62,246 nt of DNA from DATFEN01 sp035691285 (GTDB lineage Bacteria; Acidobacteriota; Vicinamibacteria; Fen-336), in the NCBI GenBank assembly GCA_035691285.1, contig DASSJI010000184.1, positions 1-62,246 on the forward strand. Reading direction: 5' to 3'. The position numbers and the translations under genes are program-made. Below, piece after piece: positions 24,421 through 32,424 of this stretch (position 1 is its first letter; every line of letters starts with the position of its first letter). The notes beneath the pieces were generated by a model. It did no database searches. It saw only the letters and a program-made list of their open reading frames with translations, and was not told the DNA's origin.

Positions 24421-25082
24421 AGTGGATCCTGGTGGCGCTCCGCAAGGACCTGCTGCTCCAGTGGCGCACGCGAGCGCACGTCGTGGCCATCCTGCTCTTC
24501 GGGGCCACGGCGCTGCTGCTCTTCAGCTTCGCCGTGGGCCCCAACTCCGAGGCCTTGCTCCAGTTCGCAGCCGGCTTCCTGTGGCTGGGTCTCATGCTGT
24601 CTTCGACGCTGGCGCTCGCCGAGAGCTTCCAGACCGAGATGGAGGAGCGGGCCCTGGAGGGTCTCCTGCTCCTTCCCGCGCCCGCCCGCGCGATCTACTA
24701 CGGCAAGGCGATCGGCAACTGGCTGCAGCTGACGCTCCTGGGCGTCGGCCTGGTGCCGGTGATGGTGGTGCTCTACGACGCCGCGACCTGGCGTCTGCCC
24801 GAGCTCGTCGGCGTGCTGGCGCTGGGCGCCGCCGGGCTCTCCGCGCCTGGGACCCTCTATGCGGCCATGACGGCTCAGACCCGGGCCCGGCAGACGCTGT
24901 TGCCGCTTCTTCTCTTCCCCCTCGTGGTTCCCGTACTGCTCTCGGCCGTCAAGGCCACGTCGCTGCTCATCCTCGGCGACCCCATGCTCCAGCTCCGCGC
25001 GTGGGTGGGGCTCCTCGTCGCCTTCGATGTCATCCACTGGTCCCTCTGCGGGCTCCTCTTCGAGCGGGTCGTCGAGGACTGA
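24417..25082 (+). CDS. ccmB: Heme exporter permease CcmB
   Basis: 221 residues, usual family length, with six predicted membrane spans, including VVAILLFGATALLLFSFAVG and VGVLALGAAGLSAPGTLYAA. It has the CcmB hallmarks LRKDLLLQWRTR at the N-terminus and TEMEERALEGLLLLP. It is the membrane partner of CcmA. GTG 24417 overlaps the ccmA stop by 4 bp. A 55-base gap follows before ccmC, the only gap in the operon, and it contains a promoter-like box. Confidence 0.9.
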   Translation: MKWILVALRKDLLLQWRTRAHVVAILLFGATALLLFSFAVGPNSEALLQFAAGFLWLGLMLSSTLALAESFQTEMEERALEGLLLLPAPARAIYYGKAIGNWLQLTLLGVGLVPVMVVLYDAATWRLPELVGVLALGAAGLSAPGTLYAAMTAQTRARQTLLPLLLFPLVVPVLLSAVKATSLLILGDPMLQLRAWVGLLVAFDVIHWSLCGLLFERVVED

Positions 25083-25125
25083 GATACCGTTCAGCGGGGG
25101 TGTGGCGGGCGGCGAGCGGTCCCGC

Positions 25126-25131
25126 TAGACT
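25126..25131 (+). promoter_or_regulatory. Possible internal -10 box before ccmC
   Basis: TAGACT ends 6 bases before the ccmC ATG (spacer GATGAG). It lies in the only untranslated gap of the operon, so it may give a separate leaderless transcript of ccmC onward. Confidence 0.35.
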
Positions 25132-25137
25132 GATGAG

Positions 25138-25887
25138 ATGGGAACGAGGGCAGACTTGGCGGGTCTGTCGACAAGCCGCTCGCGCACGCCCTTTGTCTTG
25201 CTCGGGCTGGCGGGAACCCTGCTCACCTGGGGCTCCGTCTGGGGCCTGTTCTTCGCGCCCCCGGAGTTCCACATGGGGGACGTCTACCGCATCCTCTACA
25301 TCCACGTGCCGACGGCCTGGAACGCGATGCTCGCCTTCACGGCCTGCTTCGTGCTGGCCGTGCTCTCCCTCGCCAAGGGCGACTTCGCCTGGGACGCGCG
25401 CCTCGAGGCCACCATGGAGGTGGGTGTCGTGCTGTCGCTGCTCCTGTGCCTCCAGGGCTCGATCTGGGCCAAGCCGACCTGGGGTGTCTTCTGGGACTGG
25501 GACCCGAGGCTCACCACGACCGCGGTGATGGTCTCGGCGTTCGCCGGGATCCTGGCCTTGCGCCGCTTCGTCGACGATCCCGTCAAGCGAGCGACCTGGT
25601 CGGCGGTCGCGGCCATCGTGGCGTCCGCCGACGTCCCGATCGTGTACTTCTCCGTGCGCTGGTGGAACTCGCTGCACCAGACGCAGTCCTCACCCGAGAC
25701 CGTCTCCGTCCTGTTCCACTGGCCGCTGCGGATCAACGCCATCGGCATGCTGCTGCTGATGCTGGGCCTCGTCATGCTGAAGACGAGGACGGTGGCGCTG
25801 CGGCTGCGCCAGGAGCTGGCGCCGCCGCTGCCGCAGGCGCAGCCGGCTCGGCTCGGGGCGGCGGCCGAAGCCGGAGGGGCGCCGTGA
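25138..25887 (+). CDS. ccmC: Heme lyase/permease CcmC
   Basis: 249 residues with six membrane spans. The tryptophan-rich WWD-type heme-handling region is visible as WAKPTWGVFWDWDPRLTTT, and the heme-coordinating His residues lie in YIHVPTAWNAM and in WWNSLHQTQ. CcmC loads heme onto CcmE on the periplasmic side. The C-terminal tail (LAPPLPQAQPARLGAAAE) is a low-complexity extension. It overlaps ccmD by 4 bp. Confidence 0.92.
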   Translation: MGTRADLAGLSTSRSRTPFVLLGLAGTLLTWGSVWGLFFAPPEFHMGDVYRILYIHVPTAWNAMLAFTACFVLAVLSLAKGDFAWDARLEATMEVGVVLSLLLCLQGSIWAKPTWGVFWDWDPRLTTTAVMVSAFAGILALRRFVDDPVKRATWSAVAAIVASADVPIVYFSVRWWNSLHQTQSSPETVSVLFHWPLRINAIGMLLLMLGLVMLKTRTVALRLRQELAPPLPQAQPARLGAAAEAGGAP

Positions 25888-26012
25888 CCGGCGTCGTCCA
25901 GGGCGGCTGGGAGTTCGTCACGGCGGCCTACGTCGTGAGCGCGCTCGTGCTGTTCGGATACGCGGCGGCCGTCGCTCGTGCGTACCGCGTCGAGCGCTCC
26001 AAGGAGGAATGA
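25884..26012 (+). CDS. ccmD: Heme exporter small subunit CcmD
   Basis: A 42-residue protein with one membrane span (VTAAYVVSALVLFGYAAAVA) followed by a basic YRVERS tail, the standard CcmD layout. GTG 25884 lies inside the ccmC stop and its own stop overlaps the ccmE ATG (ATGA). It joins CcmABC and helps release holo-CcmE. The position between ccmC and ccmE makes the call firm despite its short length. Confidence 0.85.
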   Translation: MTGVVQGGWEFVTAAYVVSALVLFGYAAAVARAYRVERSKEE

Positions 26013-26515
26013 CCGTGTCTCAGGCCGCGCCGTCTCCGCCGCGCCGCCCCGGGAACAAGAACAAGTGGTTCCTCGCCGGCGCCCTGCTCGCGGCCGCCGC
26101 CGGCCTGGCGGTGATCACCGTCGGCGGGATCGGCGAGAACCTCGTGTACTACTGGGGCCCGACGGAGCTGGCCGCGGCGGGTGAGCGGGCCATCGGAGCC
26201 AACGTCCGCCTGGGCGGACTCGTGGCCGAGGGCTCCGTCCGGCGCGGGAGCGGGGTCTCGGGCGTCGAGTTCGACGTCCTCGATCGCAAGGGCGCCAAGG
26301 TCCACGTCAAGTCGAGCGGCGTCCCGCCCCAGATGTTCCGAGAGCGGATCGGCGTCGTGGTCGAAGGGACCATGACGAGGGACGGGTACTTCAAGGGGAG
26401 CCGCCTGATGGTCTCCCACGGCAACGAGTACCGGGCGCCCGGCGAGGGCGAGGCGGTCGACGTCCGCAAGGCCATGCAGAGCGTCCGGGACGAGGCGGAG
26501 ACGGCCGCTCAGTGA
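26009..26515 (+). CDS. ccmE: Periplasmic heme chaperone CcmE
   Basis: 168 residues: a cytoplasmic tail, one anchor (WFLAGALLAAAAGLAVITVG) and an OB-fold domain (VRLGGLVAEGSVRRG, VVVEGTMTRDGYFKGSRLMV). The heme-binding His is in SHGNEYRAP, a variant of the canonical H-D-E-N-Y motif that keeps His and Tyr at the expected spacing. It receives heme from CcmC and passes it to CcmF. 4-bp overlaps on both sides. Confidence 0.92.
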   Translation: MTVSQAAPSPPRRPGNKNKWFLAGALLAAAAGLAVITVGGIGENLVYYWGPTELAAAGERAIGANVRLGGLVAEGSVRRGSGVSGVEFDVLDRKGAKVHVKSSGVPPQMFRERIGVVVEGTMTRDGYFKGSRLMVSHGNEYRAPGEGEAVDVRKAMQSVRDEAETAAQ

Positions 26516-28518
26516 CGCCTGTCCTCGGCCGCACGTTGATCCTGCTTTCGCTCCTGGCCGCCACGGCGGGCGCCACCGTCTCCTTCGCCGCGGCCCGGGG
26601 CCGAGGTCAGGCCGCCTGGGACTGGTCGCGGCGCTTCGCCTACGCCTACGCGGGCCTGATCGTCGCGGCCAACCTGCTGATGGTCTACGCGCTCCTGGCT
26701 CGCGACTTCTCGGTGAGCTACGTGGCCCACGTCGGGTCACGCTCGGTGCCGACCTGGGTGGCGATCGTCAGCCTGTGGTCCTCGCTCGAAGGCTCGATCC
26801 TGTTCTGGGGCTTCGTGCTCGGCGTCTACGTCGCGCTGGCGGCGTGGACCAACCGCGCCCGTCATCTCGAGTACATGCCCTATGCCGCCGGCGTGTGGCT
26901 GAGCTGCGCCGCCTTCTTCAGCTTCCTCCTCGCGGGGCCGGCGCAGCCGTTCCTGACCATCGCGAGCCCGGCCGACGACGGCCCCGGGCCGAACGCACTC
27001 CTCCAGAACCACGTGCTGATGGCCGTCCACCCGCCCTTCCTCTACGGCGGCTACGTCGGCTTCACGATCCCCTTCGGCCTGGCCTCGGCGGCGCTCCTGG
27101 CCGGGCGTCTCGGGCAGGACTTCCTGCGGCCGCTGCGAACCTGGCTGCTCGTGCCGTGGATCTTCCAGACGATCGCCATCGTCCTCGGCGGGTGGTGGGC
27201 GTACGAAGTGCTCGGCTGGGGCGGCTACTGGGCCTGGGATCCCGTCGAGAACGCATCCCTGCTCCCCTGGCTCACGGCCACCGCGGCGCTCCACTCGGCC
27301 CTGCTCACCGAGCGCAAGGGCGTCCTGAAGGGCTGGACGGTGACGCTGGTCCAGGCGTCGTTCCTCCTCACCATCCTCGGCACCTTCATGACGCGCTCCG
27401 GCGTCTTCAACTCGGTGCACTCGTTCACCCAGAGCGCCATCGGCCCGACCATCCTGGTGTTCCTGGCGGCGGCGACGGTCTTCTGTGTCGCTCTGCTCGC
27501 GGCGCGCATCGACCGCCTCGAGGCCGAGCGGGCGCTCTCGCCCGGCGCGAGCCGGGACACGATGTTCCTCGTCAACAACCTGCTCTTCGTGCTCTTCACC
27601 TTCACCGTCCTGGTCGGCACCGTCTTCCCCCTCGTCGTCGAGGCGTTGCGCGACAAGCAGATGAGCGTCGGCCGTCCCTACTTCGACCGCATGGCGGTGC
27701 CGATCGGCGTCGCGCTCCTGTTCCTGATGGGCGTGGGCCCCGCCCTTCCCTGGGGTCGAGCGACGGCGGCGCAGGTCCGGAGCGCGCTGCTACCGCCAGC
27801 GGCGAACGGCGTGCTGCTCGCCCTGGTCGGCCTCGCAGCCGGCGCGCGCAATCCCTGGACGCTCCTCACGTTCTTCTTCGGCGGCTATGCGGCTCACGTG
27901 ACGCTCCGTGAGCTGTGGCTGCCCGTGGCGCGTCGCGTCCGGGAGCGCGGCGAGGGGCTCGCCCGGGCCGTGGGCGAGGTGCAGCGCCAGGGCCGGAGGC
28001 GCGTCGCCGCCTACGTCGTCCACGCGGGCGCCGTCGTCATGATGATCGCCATCGCCGTGAGCAGCACCATGGGCGCCTCCCGCGAGGTGCAGCTCGCGCG
28101 GGGCGAGTCCTTCGAGCTGGGGCATTACACGCTGCGCTTCCTGGGCGCCGAGGTCGTGCGGGAGCCGCACCGCGAGGCCACCGTGGCCCGGATCGAGGTC
28201 TCCCGGGCGGGACGGGTCCTCGAGATCATGGAACCGGCCATGAACCAGTACGGCAACCAGCGGGAACCGATCGGCACGCCCGCAGTGCGCTCGGCCGCCC
28301 TGGAGGATCTCTACCTCTCCGTGATGAACGTCGACGCGGAGGCTCAGGCGCTCGGCCTGCATGCCCTCGTCAACCCCCTGGTGGGCTGGATCTGGGCCGC
28401 GATGTTCGTGATGGCGGCGGGAAGCGTCTTCGCTCTCGTTCCCGTGCGTCGACGGCCGGCCGAGGGCGCGGCCGCCGCCGAAGCGGTCCCGGCGGGAGCT
28501 GCGGCAAGCGGGTCGTGA
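26512..28518 (+). CDS. ccmF: Cytochrome c heme lyase CcmF
   Basis: 668 residues with about 14 membrane spans. The heme-handling domain is seen in WGGYWAWDPVENASLLPW, preceded by VHPPFLYGGYVG and followed by FLTILGTFMTRSGVFNSVHS-like sequence, all CcmF/CcsA signatures with conserved His. A periplasmic domain lies near residues 525-620. With CcmH it ligates heme to the CxxCH of apocytochrome c. GTG 26512 overlaps ccmE. No cytochrome c gene is present in the window. Confidence 0.93.
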   Translation: MTPVLGRTLILLSLLAATAGATVSFAAARGRGQAAWDWSRRFAYAYAGLIVAANLLMVYALLARDFSVSYVAHVGSRSVPTWVAIVSLWSSLEGSILFWGFVLGVYVALAAWTNRARHLEYMPYAAGVWLSCAAFFSFLLAGPAQPFLTIASPADDGPGPNALLQNHVLMAVHPPFLYGGYVGFTIPFGLASAALLAGRLGQDFLRPLRTWLLVPWIFQTIAIVLGGWWAYEVLGWGGYWAWDPVENASLLPWLTATAALHSALLTERKGVLKGWTVTLVQASFLLTILGTFMTRSGVFNSVHSFTQSAIGPTILVFLAAATVFCVALLAARIDRLEAERALSPGASRDTMFLVNNLLFVLFTFTVLVGTVFPLVVEALRDKQMSVGRPYFDRMAVPIGVALLFLMGVGPALPWGRATAAQVRSALLPPAANGVLLALVGLAAGARNPWTLLTFFFGGYAAHVTLRELWLPVARRVRERGEGLARAVGEVQRQGRRRVAAYVVHAGAVVMMIAIAVSSTMGASREVQLARGESFELGHYTLRFLGAEVVREPHREATVARIEVSRAGRVLEIMEPAMNQYGNQREPIGTPAVRSAALEDLYLSVMNVDAEAQALGLHALVNPLVGWIWAAMFVMAAGSVFALVPVRRRPAEGAAAAEAVPAGAAASGS

Positions 28519-29051
28519 ACCGCAAGGTCCTCGGCTTCGGCGTGGCGCTCGTCGTTCCGCTGCTGGCGATCCTCGTCGTCAACCTCGGCCGCGACCCGCA
28601 GCGCATCGACTCCCCGCTCATCGGCAGGCCGGCGCCGCCCTTCAGCCTCGCCCCGGTCGGCGGCGGCGAGCCCCTGACCCTCGACAAGCTCCGGGGCCGG
28701 CCTGCCGTCCTGAACTTCTGGGCCACCTGGTGCGCGCCCTGCTACGAGGAGCATCCCGTCCTCCAGGCCTCCGCCCGGACGCTCGGGCCCGACGTGCAGT
28801 TCGTCGGCATCGTGTACGAGGACCAGGAGGAGAACGTGCGGAGCTACTTGCGGAGCCAGGGCAGCGCCTATCCCAACTTCATGGACGCGGGCGGCCGCGC
28901 CGCGATCGCCTACGGTGTCTCGGGCGTTCCTGAGACGTACTTCATCAGCCCCGACGGCGCGATCGTCGACAAGTTCTCGGGGCCCCTCGACGCGCGATCG
29001 CTGGCGGACCGCGTGGCGAGGACCCGAGCGGCGAGGAGCGCGTCCCGGTGA
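28515..29051 (+). CDS. ccmG: Thiol:disulfide oxidoreductase CcmG/DsbE
   Basis: 178 residues: an N-terminal anchor (VLGFGVALVVPLLAILVV), then a thioredoxin fold with the active site NFWATWCAPCYEEHP (WCAPC) and the cis-Pro loop GVSGVPETYFI. The family reduces the CxxCH cysteines of apocytochromes before heme attachment. Start is GTG 28515 within the ccmF stop; the open frame upstream of it overlaps ccmF and is not coding. Confidence 0.92.
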   Translation: MNRKVLGFGVALVVPLLAILVVNLGRDPQRIDSPLIGRPAPPFSLAPVGGGEPLTLDKLRGRPAVLNFWATWCAPCYEEHPVLQASARTLGPDVQFVGIVYEDQEENVRSYLRSQGSAYPNFMDAGGRAAIAYGVSGVPETYFISPDGAIVDKFSGPLDARSLADRVARTRAARSASR

Positions 29052-29653
29052 GGGCGCGGCTGGGCTTCGCCCTCCTGGTTGGACTGACTCCGGCGCTCGC
29101 ACTTCCGGCGGCCCAGGCGACCTCGGCCCCGGATGAGCTTCCCGGCATCGAGGATGCCGCCGAGCGGCTCGGTCCTCCCGGCGCTCGTCCCCTGAGCGGG
29201 GCGGAGCTCGAGGCCGAAACGAAGCGCGTGAGCGCGCTGCTCCGCTGCCCGGTCTGCCAGGGGCTCTCGGTCGCCGACTCGCCCGCGACGCTCGCCGTGA
29301 ACATGCGCAACCGGGTCAGGGAGCTGCTCGCCGCGGGCTACGCCGAGCAGCAGGTGCTGACGTACTTCGAGGGGGCGTACGGCGAGTTCGTGCGCCTCGA
29401 TCCGCCGGTGCGCGGCGTGAACTGGACGCTGTGGCTGGCGCCGCTCGGCGCGCTCTTGCTCGGCAGCCTGGTGGTGTTCTGGATGATGCGGGCGCCGAAG
29501 GCCCCCGGCGACGTTGCGCTCCCCGCGGAGCGGCCTGCGGCGGCCGCGGACCCCTTGCCCGACGACGCCGAGCTGGCGCAATACGTGCTGCGGGTGCGCG
29601 AGCAGGTCTACGGCTGGCCGGGCGGGGTTCGCCCCGCGAAGACCGGGAGCTGA
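29048..29653 (+). CDS. ccmH: Cytochrome c maturation protein CcmH (CycL-like)
   Basis: 201 residues with a signal peptide ending near ALPAAQA, the redox motif LLRCPVCQGLSVADS (CPVC) in a three-helix domain, and a membrane span (TLWLAPLGALLLGSLVVFW) followed by a short cytoplasmic tail. A Pro/Ala-rich stretch precedes the CcmH domain. It acts with CcmF and CcmG on apocytochrome thiols. GTG 29048 overlaps ccmG by 4 bp; its TGA overlaps the next ATG by one base. Confidence 0.9.
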   Translation: MRARLGFALLVGLTPALALPAAQATSAPDELPGIEDAAERLGPPGARPLSGAELEAETKRVSALLRCPVCQGLSVADSPATLAVNMRNRVRELLAAGYAEQQVLTYFEGAYGEFVRLDPPVRGVNWTLWLAPLGALLLGSLVVFWMMRAPKAPGDVALPAERPAAAADPLPDDAELAQYVLRVREQVYGWPGGVRPAKTGS

Positions 29654-31044
29654 TGGAGGCCACGGGCGGCGGCTGGCTCCCGGCCATCGTGATGCTCGCG
29701 ATCGGCCTGGTCGTGGGCGCGATCGTGATCGCGCGCGTGGCAGGCGCCGGGCGCGCGTCCGCGACGCTCCTCGAGCCGGAGCTGCCCGCCGAACTGCGCG
29801 ATCTCCTCGTCCGGCGCCAGTCCCTCTTCGAGCAGCTCCGGGAGCTCGAGGACGCGGCCTCGAAGCGCACGCCGGAGCAGCTCGCGAGCGACCGCTTCGC
29901 CCTCGAGCTGGAGGCGGCCCGCGTCCTCCAGTCGATCGATCGCGCGCGGCCCCGCAAGCGGAAGAAGGGTGCGCCTCGGCCTGCGACGGAGGCTGCGCCC
30001 GCCGCCGCGGGCGCTCCGCCGCCTGTGGCGGCGGCGCCTTCGCGATCGCCCGTGTCCGGCTTCCTCTGGGGCGTCGGGGTCACGATCGTCCTGGGGTCCG
30101 TGCTGTTCTTCGCTTCGCGCTCGACCGAGGAGCGTACGGCGGGCGGTCCCGCTACCGGCGCATCGCCATCGGGCGCCGCGCCGTCCGATGAGGCCCGGCT
30201 CGCGGAGCTCCGGCGCGCCGCAGCGGCGCGCCCCGACGACGTGGACGCGCACCTGGACCTGGCGCGCGCGCTCCTGGCGGGGAACGACTACATGGGCGGC
30301 TTCCAGGAGACGCAGGCGGCGCTGAAGCTGTCTCCCGGCCATCCCCGGGCGCTCACGTACCAGGCCTTCGTGCGCGTTGCGATGGGACAGACGGAGGTCG
30401 CGGAGTCCATGCTCAGGTCCGCCCTGGCGAAGGACCCGCAGCTCCTGGACGCCCACGTCAACCTGATGTACGTGTACGTCGAGACCGGCCGCGAGGCCGA
30501 GGCCGACGCTGTGCTGAAGGAGGCCTCGGGCCGCTTCCCGGATCAGGCGGCGCGGCTCGCCGAGCTCCTGGGCCGGATGAAGGCGGACTCGGCGGCGCGT
30601 GGCGGGAGTGAAGCTCGAGGCGCCGGAGAGGACCCGCACGCCGGCGTCGTGGCGCCGGGGCTGGCGGCGGAAGCTCCGAAGCCGGCGGCCGGCGCGCCGG
30701 CCTCGTCGGCGTCGGCGCAGTTCTCGGGCACCCTCGAGCTGGATCCTGCCAGCGGACCTGTCGCTGCCGGTGCGGTCATCTACGTGACGGTGCGCGAGGC
30801 GGGCGTTACGACGGGGCCGCCGATCGCCGTGAAGCGCCTCCCCGCGAGGCTGCCCGTGGAGTTCGCGATCGGCGAGGGAGACTCGATGAGCGGTGAGCCG
30901 CTCCCCGCCAGCGCCTTCATCGAGGCCCGCGTCGACACGGACGGCAACGCAGCCTCCCGGGAGCCGGACGCACCCGTGGGGCGGGCCGACGCCGTGAAGC
31001 GCGGCAGCCACGGGCTCAAGATCGTGCTCAAGCCCCGCTCGTGA
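29653..31044 (+). CDS. ccmI: CcmI-like TPR protein with extended C-terminus
   Basis: 463 residues. Two membrane spans (about 9-28 and 137-156) enclose a segment rich in Arg/Lys (RPRKRKKG), as in the CcmI N-terminal part. Residues about 180-310 are TPR repeats (VDAHLDLARALLAGNDYMGG). A C-terminal beta-rich domain (about 355-463; FSGTLELDPASGPVAAGAVI, LKIVLKPRS) matches the C-terminal module of CycH/CcmI. CcmI presents apocytochrome c to the CcmFH ligase. ATG 29653 in TGATG. Confidence 0.85.
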   Translation: MEATGGGWLPAIVMLAIGLVVGAIVIARVAGAGRASATLLEPELPAELRDLLVRRQSLFEQLRELEDAASKRTPEQLASDRFALELEAARVLQSIDRARPRKRKKGAPRPATEAAPAAAGAPPPVAAAPSRSPVSGFLWGVGVTIVLGSVLFFASRSTEERTAGGPATGASPSGAAPSDEARLAELRRAAAARPDDVDAHLDLARALLAGNDYMGGFQETQAALKLSPGHPRALTYQAFVRVAMGQTEVAESMLRSALAKDPQLLDAHVNLMYVYVETGREAEADAVLKEASGRFPDQAARLAELLGRMKADSAARGGSEARGAGEDPHAGVVAPGLAAEAPKPAAGAPASSASAQFSGTLELDPASGPVAAGAVIYVTVREAGVTTGPPIAVKRLPARLPVEFAIGEGDSMSGEPLPASAFIEARVDTDGNAASREPDAPVGRADAVKRGSHGLKIVLKPRS

Positions 31045-32399
31045 CGCGCCGCCGCCCGCGGGTTTCGGCGACGACGCATTCCGACGCACGACCCACGCCG
31101 GGGGCGGGGGCCCTCGGCCTGCTCGTCGTTCTCGGGGCCGCGAGCGCTCTGTGGTCGGTGTTCCTGTGGGGCGAGCTGGTGCGTGCCCGGCAGGGAGGAA
31201 CGGCATTCTGCCCGATGGGCGGAGACGCGCGCTGCTTCGAGCTGTGGGATGGCGCGTTCGCGTCGGCCGTCCACGCACTGACCGGCCTTCCGCTGGCGGG
31301 ATGGGGCGTCGCCTGGGGCCTCGCGGCCTTCGCACTGCCTCTCGCCCTCCTCGTCCGACTCGCCGACGAGCGCCCCTCCGCGGCGCTCGTCAGCGCGACC
31401 CGGCTGGCGGGGGCGGCTGCCGCCGTCGCGGTCTTCGTCCTGCTGGGCGTGAGCGCGACGGCCCGTGCGTTCTGCGCGAGCTGCTTCCTCTATTACGTGC
31501 TCGTCGCCGGCTACGCGGGCGTCGCCCTGGTCACCTGGCGGCCGCTCGGCCTGCCCGATCCGAGGCGCGGCGCGGCCCTGGCCGCCGCGGCGATGGCGGT
31601 CGCGTGGGGAGCCCTGCTGTATCCCGGGCTCGCGACTCCGCGCAGCGCCGGCGATGCCGGGCGCCAGGCCCTGCCGGCCGCGTCCCCCGCGAGTGCAGGG
31701 ACAGGCGACGCGTCACGCGATCGAGCCCTCGTGGAGCTGGTCGGCTCCCTCCCGCCGCAGTTGAAGCAGACCCTCGCCGACGCGCTCCACCTCTATCGCC
31801 GGTCTCCGGTGCTGCCGACCGGTCCGGCTCGGGCGCTCCGCGGCTCGCCGTCGGCGCCGGTCCGCATCACCGAGTTCACGGACATCCTGTGCGGCCACTG
31901 CGCGGAGCTGCAGGCGACGCTCCGCGACCTCGAAGGCCGACTGCCGCCGGGGAGCTTCAGCGTGGACGCACGGCAGTTCCCGCTGGACGCCGCGTGCAAC
32001 CCCGCCGTCAGCCGGAGCGGCGAACCCGTGCGCTGCGCCGCCGCTCGGGCGCAGGTCTGCATGGAGGGCGATCCCAGCGGCGCCGAGTACACGAAGCGCC
32101 TCTTCGAGCGGCAGGAGGGCCTCACCCTGGAGGCGGTCGTCTCGCTGGCCGAAGGGCTCGGGGCCCGCGGCCGGCTCGAGGCGTGCATGGCGAGCGCCGA
32201 GACGCAGGCGAAGATCTCGGCCGACAGCGAGCTGGCGATGCGCCATGGGCTGGACGGCACGCCCCTCGTGCTCGTCAACGGCCGCAAGGGCGTGAGCTTC
32301 GCGCCGTTCCTGTACGCGATGATCCTCACCGGCGGCTCGCCGGACCATCCGGCCTTCGCGTCGCTGCCGCCTCCCAATCCCAGCGCGCACCTGCACTGA
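31041..32399 (+). CDS. VKOR-DsbA fusion: disulfide-bond forming enzyme
   Basis: 452 residues. The N-terminal half is a vitamin K epoxide reductase domain with four to five membrane spans. It has the outer Cys pair in AFCPMGGDARCFEL and the quinone-side CxxC in AFCASCFLYYVL. The C-terminal half is a DsbA-like thioredoxin domain with CGHC in FTDILCGHCAELQ and the cis-Pro loop DGTPLVLVNG. Such fusions oxidise periplasmic thiols and pass electrons to quinone, replacing DsbA plus DsbB. GTG 31041 overlaps ccmI by 4 bp, so the oxidase is made with the cytochrome c maturation proteins whose substrates it would oxidise. Confidence 0.9.
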   Translation: MTRRRPRVSATTHSDARPTPGAGALGLLVVLGAASALWSVFLWGELVRARQGGTAFCPMGGDARCFELWDGAFASAVHALTGLPLAGWGVAWGLAAFALPLALLVRLADERPSAALVSATRLAGAAAAVAVFVLLGVSATARAFCASCFLYYVLVAGYAGVALVTWRPLGLPDPRRGAALAAAAMAVAWGALLYPGLATPRSAGDAGRQALPAASPASAGTGDASRDRALVELVGSLPPQLKQTLADALHLYRRSPVLPTGPARALRGSPSAPVRITEFTDILCGHCAELQATLRDLEGRLPPGSFSVDARQFPLDAACNPAVSRSGEPVRCAAARAQVCMEGDPSGAEYTKRLFERQEGLTLEAVVSLAEGLGARGRLEACMASAETQAKISADSELAMRHGLDGTPLVLVNGRKGVSFAPFLYAMILTGGSPDHPAFASLPPPNPSAHLH

Positions 32400-32424
32400 C
32401 GCACTCGCAGGGGCAGGACGGCGC

